Positions 56,407 to 64,000 of a stretch of DNA of 64,000 nt are shown here, in pieces (the first letter of the stretch is position 1; the number at the start of each line of letters is the position of its first letter). The translations under genes were made by a program, and so were the position numbers. Under the pieces are notes generated by a model, which did not search any database, had not been told where the DNA came from, and saw nothing but the letters and a program-made list of their open reading frames with translations. Location of the stretch: assembly GCA_947179155.2 (NCBI GenBank), contig OX359275.1:7381501-7445500 (forward strand). Direction: 5' to 3'. This DNA is from Hedera helix (taxonomy: Eukaryota; Streptophyta; Magnoliopsida; Apiales; Araliaceae).

Positions 56407-58574
56407 TGTCGACACCGGGATTTTAGTCGTTTCGTTTTTTAATATTAAATTGCCCTTTCCAATTTTAGCCTTTGGATTTAAGATGTGATTTTTGAAAAGG
56501 GTCGGCTTAAGTGTCGACGGGGTTTCGAAAGGTCGATTTTATAAATGAGCCAGTTGAACAGAGTCGCCAATTGGTATATTTGAAATGGATATACCAACTC
56601 ATCCGAATTTTGTTTTTTTCGTAATCGTTGTCTCATATGTGACTCTGATTCAATTGGTCCGCGAACCGAGATTCATAGAGTTCGGGGGCTTGCTTAAGCG
56701 AGGGGAAGGTGTTAGGCACCCCCCGACTTCCGTGAAACACGGTTACCGCAATCTCGATGTTTTCCTATCCTTTTAAATCTTAAAATGTGTGTGTGCGCGC
56801 GTGTGTGTGTGTGTGTGCCTAAATGGATGTTTATGGTGTCCTTTTGCATAAACGTTGCTTTGATTTTATATGGCAAATGTGTTTTGTCGGGAAAGCGTTT
56901 AGACGTCTTTTGACCCAAATGACAAGGCTCCGTTTTTTATAATAAAGATTGATTTTAAGTCCGAAAACGATGAGGGATTTTTATTAGATGTCATTTCAGA
57001 AAATAATAGTTTTTTAAACTTTTGTCAAATAGGAATTGAGACTATACATTGCCTTCTAACAGTAAATATAAATAAAATGAAGGAAACTTCTAGAGCTCTT
57101 TAACCCTATGCACAAAGCTTAATGAAAATGTTTATTTATTTTTTTCCGAAAACATCTTTTATGACATTTCAAAACCAAATGGAGCCTTTTCGTCAAATAA
57201 GGATCAAAGTTCGCCAAAACTCTTTACTTTTTTAGACCTCGTGTATCTAATATCCTAATTTGATTCTTTTTAGGAAATCTTTAGCGTTTGCCTTATTTTG
57301 GAAAACCGTTTTTTGCGTTGTAAATCAAAATAAGCATTCAAAACGTGTCGGGGCTATCCATGGGCATGTGAGCCATCCAGACAACCCCAAACACCCACAA
57401 TCACATATCTTTATTATTACGGGGCCTTAACCCGACCTCGATTTGGTATCGCCCTAAGGCCCGATATTACATATATACAACCATGGACCCTATCTAATGA
57501 TTACATACACCAAAAAATGTCCATCATCGGGATTTGATCACGAGGATCTTCTCCCTAGGCTCACAGTTACCCCAAATCACTACACAATCATACCACAGAC
57601 AATTTTTATAATACGAAACTTGCTACTACGTTACACGACTCAAATCACAAACCCCACATTATGAACGATCCTTTAACGCCATGAACTTGCATTATCACCG
57701 TATGGATGTCCTCGGGATATTAGGAGGAGATTATGTTCCAAAGGAACCCTCGCTAATGATTTCTAATCCACGGATCATCATTAATACAACAACAAACTAT
57801 GCTAAACAACCCAAAACACAAGATTATCACATTAATACAAACAAGAAAAATATCAAAAGAAAACCCTTTTCACCTCGCAAAATGTCGATTAAAGCTTCTT
57901 ATTCCACAAATCGGACAACACCACAAGAACACTCGACTAATTAACAAGAGAGGATAAATTTTTCACTCAAATCTAACCAAGAACAAGCTTCTCTTTCTCC
58001 TCCCGCGAGCTCTCTCTCTCTCTCAAATCTCTATCTTTTTTCTCTTCTTCTCCCTGCTGCTCTCGGATGAAAATGGCCGCTGTATAGAGCTCCGCAGGCA
58101 GCTGCAGGTGCAACTGCGGCTGGCCGCAGGTGCTTCTGCGGCTGCCTTCGCTGGCCGGCCGCGCCGAATCCTCGGTTGTCGTGTGCCGCCCTCGAGCCGT
58201 GCAAATGTCCCCTCTGTCGGTGGCCGCAGGTGCATCAGCGGCTGTCCGGCTTGCTTTTCTCGATTTCCGTGTCATGCGGTCTTAATTTGCCAATTTCTGC
58301 GGTATTATTTTGGAAGGCTGTTCCCTGACGTATAAATTGCTCTTTCTGCAGTGGCCATTAGTCGCCTTTGGTGATCAATTCAGGTTCTTCTGGATCAACT
58401 GTTTGCTTCGCCTCAAGTAACCTGATGCTCGTTGTTCGTTGTGGCGGCTTTATCCGTAAATCGTTGGGGGTGGCTCCGTGTTGGGGTTCACCTTCCTTTT
58501 CGCATGTCGGGTCAAATGACGATTTTGCCCTCCTGCTAGGGTTAGTAGAGAAGTGCAAAATTTGGGTGTCTACA
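56407..58574 (+). mobile_element. Solo LTR, Tat/Ogre-like (2.17 kb), nested in E's LTR
   Basis: Ends TGTCGACACC and GGTGTCTACA are inverted copies with one mismatch, and the flanking acgct duplication is perfect. The phrases cagagtcgcca (56559) and ggggaaggtgttaggcacc (56702-56720) are common in plant Tat/Ogre LTRs, from memory of the family. It holds a GT/GC microsatellite (56786-56817), a (CT)n run (58009-58024) and a GC-rich island with repeated ggccgcaggtgc (58080-58250). No interior or primer site. The small ORFs inside are unsupported. Confidence 0.85.
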
Positions 58575-58896
58575 ACGCTCACTCTTGCTTTTAAACATGA
58601 TATTTCAGCTAAACCTGAGCGAGCAGAGGGATCATGTATCGATAAAGGAAAGGGAAAAGCTAGTATTGAAAATTTAGATAGGGAACAGCTGTATTAAAAA
58701 TATTATCTCTTTGTAATATGTCAGGTACGGATATGTGTATGTATAAAGGTATGTAGAACTTGGGATTAGATGTGTATGAATGTAAATTAAGTTTTATTAT
58801 TTTATTCAGAATGAATGGAGGTGATAACAGGGTAGAATAGTAACGTGAGCACCGAACCTGTGGTTCAAGGGACCCGGATTTAGGGGCGTCACAGGT

Positions 58897-58908
58897 TGGT
58901 ATCAGAGC
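58897..58908 (+). promoter_or_regulatory. Primer binding site of E, tRNA-iMet type
   Basis: TGGTATCAGAGC, three bases after the LTR end at 58893. It complements the 3' end of plant initiator tRNA-Met, without mismatch over 12 bases. Confidence 0.95.
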
Positions 58909-59121
58909 TGATAGGTTATAAACCTTAGGTGGGGAAACCTTATAAATACGACCTTAAGGAATAGAGTGAAACTCGTTTAGAGTTCTAAGAAGCGAATGGT
59001 GGAAGTTGTTAAGGTTACAATTTTCACAATATGTGTTATGTGTTATGTGCTACGTGCTATTTGTTTTAAGAGTAAGAAAGATTGCGTTGAACTGAAAGAA
59101 CTGCTCTTGTGATTTTATAGT

Positions 59122-59730
59122 ATGCCAGAGATTGGTGAATCTAGTCGGGCAATAGAAGAAGAGCCCATAGACATTCAGATTGATGTAATGACTACTGTAT
59201 CAGTTATGGCAGTAGTACCAGCTAATGACAGTGAACAGGAAGAAGATCCAGATGAATTAGAAAGAGACTCAGATGGAGCATTGCCGGATAATGTATCATC
59301 TGAGTAAAGAAAGGCCGACCGAGAATGGGTGACTGGCCTGATACAACAGAATAGTGAATTTGTAGACAAGATATTGGAATTGGAGACTCAAGCAGCTAAA
59401 CGGCAAACAGCTGTAGAACAGAATGAGAATGCAGTTCAAGTATTAGTTAATAGGAATACGGAGTTAGGAGACAAACTAAGACTGGAAGAACTGAAGGTTC
59501 AAGAGCTGAAAAATGACAAGGAAGCCCTGGAGGCTAAATTGAAGGATGCAACTGCTGAGATAGCCAGGTACGAACATGTCAGGGCTAAAGCAGTACAAAG
59601 GATAAATTTGGTAGAAGAAAAAGTGAGAGCAAAGAAAGCCCGAATTGATAATATGGAAGTGGGAATGGACGATATACGCTATGCATTTCGCACGACGTTT
59701 GAAAGGGCACAAGATAGAGTACATCACTAA
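59122..59730 (+). pseudogene. Coiled-coil ORF between primer site and gag (one internal stop)
   Basis: The frame opens at ATG 59122 and reads MPEIGESSRAIEEEP, then a very acidic segment (NDSEQEEDPDELERDSDG), a TAA at 59305-59307, and continues in the same frame to 59730. The second part is one long coiled coil with regular heptads (LELETQAAKRQTAVEQNENA, LRLEELKVQELKNDKEALEA, EEKVRAKKARID). It would make about 200 residues without the stop. No motif identifies a function. It is not gag, which starts at 60167. Extra ORFs before gag are known in Ogre elements, but I do not know this one. It could have helped particle assembly or RNA handling. That is a guess. Confidence 0.65.
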
Positions 59731-60166
59731 CCAGGCCAGAGACACTTTGAGCTGGTGAAAAATGATAGCAATCATGGATGAAGAATATGATGACGCAGTG
59801 AGACGAGGGATGCTCCCATATAATATATGTAATAGCAGTGTAGGGTTATGTATGTATAGTGTGGGTATGTCATGTAAATCCCTAGTTTTGTTATAAAGGG
59901 GATATAAACTGTTATGTAACCTATTTTATCCTAAGGAGTGAAGGCCTAAGTTTGTTATATAAAGTTATGAAATGTGAATCCTGACTTTTGTAATATGAAG
60001 GGATGAAAAGCTAATAGCAATGTGTTAGATGTAATGTAATGTGCTAGACACTAGTCAAGTTGATTATGAATACAAATCTAGTTATTAATGTGTATTGACA
60101 CGGCTATGTATTTAAAGTTCATAAGAATGTGATATGTAATAATCGTCATATGAATGTGAAACAGAA
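59731..60166 (+). mobile_element. Spacer between the coiled-coil ORF and gag
   Basis: No ORF. AT-rich with repeated tatgtaat and gtgttag phrases, as in the LTR. I see no clear promoter or splice signal. Confidence 0.5.
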
Positions 60167-61659
60167 ATGCCGCCTAAACGCAGACAGAATGTTCAACCTC
60201 TACCAGAGGAATCAGTAAATGCTCCAGAAAAGCCAAGTAATCCCATGCAGCAATTTGTAGACTTGTTGACGGGAAATTTCCAGAACAGAAATGTAAACCT
60301 ATGGGTGATCAACCAGTAGCTGCTAGGATTGTTACATTTAAAGATTTTAAAGCTGTAGGCCCCCCAGAGTTCAAGGGGACAATGAATCCAAAAGAGGCCC
60401 AAAATTAGGTGATTGAAATTGAAAAGGTATTCGATATAGCAAATGTTGCAGAAGAACAAAAAACTGCCTTCACTACATTTATATTGAAAGGGGAAGCAAA
60501 TTATTGGTGGACTGCCAATAAAGGAAGACTGAGAATAGGAGCTGCACCCTGAGAAAGGTTTAAAGAAATATTTTTTGAGGCGTATCTTCCTCTAATAACT
60601 CAAGACATGATGAAAGTACAATTCCTGGAATTGAAATAGGGGAATATGACGGTGTCCGAGTATGTGGCTAAGTTTAATGAATTGACAAGGTTCGCTCCAC
60701 ATCAGGTGGACACAAAACAGAGAAAAGCAAGGCGATTTGAATGTGGACTAAAGCCATGGATTTATAGTATAGTCTCAATGTTTCAGATCGGGACTTTTGT
60801 TAAAGTAATGGAAAAGGCTATTTTAGCAGAGGGAGGCAGTGAAGCCTTGACTAAGTATAAGCAAGAACAACATAGTAAGAAAAAGGATGGAGTCAATAAG
60901 GGAGGAAGCAGTGGAGGAAGTAACTCTAATAAAAGAAAGTGGAACAATAATAGTAATACCCCAGGAAGCAAGCAAGGTGAACAGAAGAAGAAAATGGAAC
61001 CGTGTTCTAACTGTGGCAAGGGGTACTCAGGAGTATGTCTGAAAGGGAAGAACGTATGCTTTAAATGCGGTCAGGAGGGACACATCGCACCAAACTGTCT
61101 GATTCTAAAGATGAATAAAGGATGCTTCTATTGTGGAGAAGTAGGGCATCAGATTAAAGATTGCCCTAAGAAGAAAACAGATGAGGGAAGTGGAAGCTTG
61201 GGTGTTGGCAGTGGCAAACTAGCTATTGGAGGACCTACTCAGCCGGGGAGATCGACAGTGCGAACGTTTAACATAACAGTACAAGATGCAGTGGCATCGA
61301 AGGACGTGGTGTCAGGTATTATTCCTATTAATGACATAAATACATATATATTATTTGATTCGGGTGCTACATGTTCCTTTATTTCTGATGAATTTGCTAA
61401 AAAACTAAACTTAGCTCATACAAAGTTAGAGAATGTATTGAATATAGAAGTAGCGAACAAGAAAGTGATTCTAGTGAAGAATATTCATCGGAATTGTTGT
61501 TTGACAATAAGAAGGCACAAGCTGCTAGTTGATGACCTAATTTATATTCGGTTAGGAGAATTTGATGTGATACTGAGAATGGACTGGTTGCATAGTTATG
61601 GAGCAATGATCGACTGCCAAAAGAAATGGGTAAACCTCAGACTCCTACCAAGTCTATAG
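60167..61659 (+). pseudogene. gag: Element E gag and protease
   Basis: Starts MPPKRRQNVQPLPEES at 60167. The frame changes near 60310. In the new frame are stops at 60406, 60550 and 60637, then an open 337-codon stretch (60646-61659). Gag core: DFKAVGPPEFKGT, then GEANYWWTANKG. Nucleic-acid binding: two zinc knuckles, CFKCGQEGHIAPNC and CFYCGEVGHQIKDC, and a third with its histidine replaced by tyrosine (CSNCGKGYSGVC). Protease: FDSGATCSFIS active site and EFDVILRMDWL, where the usual glycine of LGMDWL is arginine. The ORF ends in two stops just before the linker to RT. Confidence 0.85.
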
Positions 61660-61727
61660 TAGTATTCTATGGTAGCAAATTGCCATGACAATCTTGTTGT
61701 CTGACGATATTTCAGGCCAAAAAGCTG

Positions 61728-63098
61728 TTGAGAAAAGGGTGTATGGCATATTTAGCACATGTAGTTGATACACGAATAGTGGGATCAGAAATGGGTGAGA
61801 TACCCATCGTAAAAGATTATGTGAATGTATTTCCAGATGAATTGTCGGGTTTTCCGCCAGACAAGGAGATCGAATTTGTTATAGACCTTGTACTAGGAAC
61901 AGAGCTAATTTCAAAGGCACTGTACATAATGGCTCCAATGGAATCGAAAGAGTTAATGGTTCAGTTGCAAGAGTTGTTGGACAAAAAGTATATCCAACCA
62001 AGTGTGTCTCCTTGGGGAGCACCAGTTTTATTTGTAAAGAAGAAAGATGACTCATTAAGGCTTTGTATCAACTACAGGGAGTTGAATAAACTGACAGTTA
62101 ATAAGAAATATCAGTTACCAAGGATCGATGATTTGTTTGATCATTTGCGAGGAGCCAAGTATTTTTCGAAGATTGATTTGAGAAGTGGTTATCACCAGTT
62201 GAAGGTGAGACCTGAGGATATACCTAAGATAGCATTTAGGACTTGTTATGGTCATTACGAGTTCCTAGTGATGTCATTTGGATTGATGAATGCATCAGCT
62301 GCATTTATGGATTTGATGAATCGGGTGTTCAAGCAATATTTAGACAAGTTTGTGGTGGTATTCATTGATGACATCTTGATTTATTCAAAGACTCAAGAAG
62401 ATCATGCAGAACATTTAAGAATTGTATTGGAAAAGTTAAAAGAAGCAAAGTTGTATGCAAAATTCTCGAAATGTGAATTTTGGTTGGAAATGGTGCAATT
62501 TCTGTGGCACGTAATTGATCAAGATGGGATATCAGTACATCTAGCCCAAGTGGAAGTAGTAATAAACTGGGAACAACCAAAGACATCAACAGAGGTACGA
62601 AGTTTTCTTGGATTGGCTGGATACTACAGAAGATTTATCAAAGATTTCTCAAAGTTGTCAAGACCTTTGACTAATTTGACGAGAAAAGCTGTGAAGTTCG
62701 TATGGACAGATAAATGTGAAGAAAGTTTTCTAGAACTCAAAAACATGTTAAGTGAAGCACCTGTGTTGTCATTGCCTGACAATACGGGAGGATTTGTTGT
62801 TACAGTGACGCATCTCATAAAGGACTTGGTTGTGTGCGTCATAGCATATGCGTCAAGACAGTTGAAAGATTATGAGAAAAAGTATCCAACCCATGATTTA
62901 GAATTAGCAGTTGTGGTATTTGCCTTGAAGATATGGAGGCATTATCTATATGAAGAAAAGTGTGAGATATACACAGACCACAAAAGTTTGAAGTATATTT
63001 TTATTCAAAATGACTTGAATATAAAGCAAAGGAGATGGTTATAATTAATCAAAGATTACGATTGTGAGATTTTATATCATCCAAAAAAAACAAATGTT
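61728..63098 (+). pseudogene. pol: Element E reverse transcriptase and RNase H
   Basis: The 438-codon ORF (61728-63044) has the whole RT: start region IPIVKDYVNVFPDELSGFPP, fingers SPWGAPVLFVKKKD, palm DLRSGYHQLKVRPEDI and catalytic FIDD at about residues 212-215 (62361-62372), then FLGLAGYYRRFIKDFSKL. RNase H follows with DLELAVVVFALK and YTDHKSLKYIF. Its first catalytic segment is shifted out of frame over about 62798-62845: the neighbouring frame there reads YSDASHKGLGCV, then the main frame resumes at IAYASRQL, with a few residues lost. A TAA at 63042-63044 ends the ORF, and the protein continues in frame (LIKDYDCEILYHP) to 63098. Confidence 0.9.
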
Positions 63099-64000
63099 GT
63101 GGCTGATGCCTTAAGTAGAAAGGGTCGAAAAAGATTGGAAATGTTAACGATTCAAGCAGAGCTAATTAGAGAAATGGAAAAGTTAGAACTAGAGGTAAAG
63201 TATCCGATGGAGTCGGAAGAGAAGTTATATGCTATTGAAGTTCATCCAACATTATTGAATAAAGTGAAAGAAGCTCAAATGCGAGATCAAAAATGCGGTC
63301 AAATCAAAGACCGTATAACTGATGGACAAGAGACAATGTTCAAGATGGATGACAGCGGATTGCTAAGATTTGTAGGGAGAGCTTGGATGCCAATGTTATC
63401 CAAGTTAAAAGATGAGATTTTACAGGAAGTGCACAGTTCACGCTATTCAGTTCATCCAGGAAGTATGAAGATGTATCAAGATCTTCGTCAACACTTTTGG
63501 TGGCCCAACATGAAGAAGGAGGTGGCAGAATGCGTAAGTAAGTGCTTAACATGCCAAAGAGTTAAAACAGAACATCAAAGGCCTAGTGGATTATTACAAC
63601 CCCTAGAAATTCCCGAATGGAAATGGGAACACGTCACAATGAATTTTGTCGTGGGACTCCCAACTACGCAGAAAGGATATAATGCAATATGGGTAATAGT
63701 GGATCGACTAACGAAGTTTGCACACTTCTTGCCGATCAAGATCAAGTTCAAGTTCAATTTAGATCAGTTGGCAAAGTTTATGTGAAGGAAATAGTGTCGA
63801 GGCATGGAGTTCCGATATCAATTGTTTCAGATTGAGATTCGCATTTCACATCAAACTTTTGGAAGAGTTTTCAGGAACGTATGGGCACGCAGTTGAGGTT
63901 AAGCACAGCGTATCATCCTCAAACAGATAGAAAAAGTGAAAGAACGATCCAGACATTGGAAGATATGTTAAGAGCATGTGTAATGGATTTCAAGGTCAAT
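63099..64000 (+). pseudogene. pol: Element E integrase, cut by the window edge
   Basis: Starts ADALSRK (end of the RNase H linker). Zinc-binding region: HSSRYSVH..CVSKCLTCQ. The first catalytic aspartate position reads MNFVVGLP, so asparagine replaces it (63638-63646). A frameshift near 63780 follows. In the other frame KEIVSRHGVPISIVSD is followed by TGA where DRDSHF is usual, then TAYHPQTDRKSERTIQTLED with the glutamate retained, and ACVMDFKV at the edge. Inactive as read. GPF and chromodomain parts would be beyond 64000. Confidence 0.9.

Larger units (their letters stand above)
53789..58893 (+). mobile_element. 5' LTR of element E (about 2.93 kb without its insert)
   Basis: The start TGTAATGACATG is supported by the independent G LTR (complement of 40529), which begins at the same base. 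The end GGGGCGTCACA is three bases before the primer site. The conserved block is split: gctgagctattttacg before the insert, ctcactcttgc..ttcag after it. A GC-rich island is at 55265-55440. Confidence 0.85.
53789..64000 (+). mobile_element. Element E: Ty3/gypsy, Tekay/Del-like, 5' LTR to integrase, open at the right edge
   Basis: Order: LTR (53789-58893, with a nested solo LTR), primer site, coiled-coil ORF, gag with zinc knuckles, protease, RT, RNase H, integrase. RT and integrase resemble those of the chromovirus at 33536-36010. The chromodomain and the 3' LTR, if present, lie beyond 64000. Many stops and frameshifts show that it is an old copy. Confidence 0.85.

Noticed and set aside
57681..58335. 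Several overlapping ORFs of 70 to 100 codons on both strands, alanine/arginine rich
   Set aside because: They are within the nested solo LTR and reflect its GC-rich island. No homology recognised.
1..64000. Host protein-coding genes, tRNA or rRNA
   Set aside because: All ORFs above 110 codons except the 206-codon ORF and two antisense or repeat-derived ones belong to retrotransposon proteins. I saw no tRNA fold or rRNA sequence. The tRNA-like matches are primer sites.

Overview
This window reads as a gene-poor, very AT-rich, repeat-dense plant nuclear region, probably eudicot pericentromeric or intergenic heterochromatin. The evidence is plant Ty3/gypsy proteins (an Athila-type pol and a chromodomain-bearing Tekay/Del-type pol), primer sites complementary to plant tRNA-iMet and tRNA-Asp, LTRs of 1 to 5 kb, and insertions nested inside one another. 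I found no convincing host gene, rRNA, tRNA or CRISPR array. The species cannot be named from the sequence.

Layout, left to right. 1-1417: 3' part of a + strand long LTR. 1418-2950 and 7882-~9205: a related LTR in - orientation, split by a + strand element at 2951-7881 that is flanked by the 5-bp duplication taata and has lost nearly its whole interior. ~9206-16051: an LTR called H' here (probably copia type), cut into pieces by three solo LTRs (9550-12540, 12764-14192, 14321-15856) and ended by a 5.4 kb LTR (16052-~21420) that carries a 1.3 kb tandem duplication. ~21421-29167: a - strand Athila-type element with gag, protease, RT, RNase H, integrase, tRNA-Asp primer site and 5' LTR, broken by stops and a frameshift. 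29168-29672 and 39941-40529: two pieces of a - strand LTR called G, interrupted by a young - strand chromovirus at 29673-39940 arranged LTR-interior-LTR-partial interior. 40530-~43915: degenerate gag, primer site and LTR of another - strand element (F). ~43916-~51990: 3' end and LTR of H, again split by two solo LTRs. ~52000-53788: DNA with repeated hairpins, a ~62-bp tandem repeat and a piece of Athila-type LTR. 53789-64000: a + strand gypsy element (E) with a complete 5' LTR (holding a 2.17 kb Tat/Ogre-like solo LTR), primer site, an extra coiled-coil ORF before gag, gag-protease, RT-RNase H and integrase, all mutated and running off the right edge.

The genes here are retrotransposon genes. 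gag would form the particle, protease would cut the polyprotein, RT-RNase H would copy the RNA from the tRNA primer, and integrase would insert the DNA. No copy in the window looks autonomous. The chromovirus at 29673-39940 is the youngest: its two LTRs differ at only about six or seven positions. Yet it lacks the RT core and a recognisable gag, so it was probably moved by proteins supplied from elsewhere.

The least explained signals are: an intact 206-codon ORF where gag should be in that young element; a broken coiled-coil ORF upstream of gag in E; a stem-loop plus splice-acceptor-like block shared by otherwise diverged LTRs; GC-rich quasi-palindromic islands in the AT-rich LTRs of several families; a conserved ~20-bp palindrome in two LTRs; and the hairpin cluster at 52080-52890.
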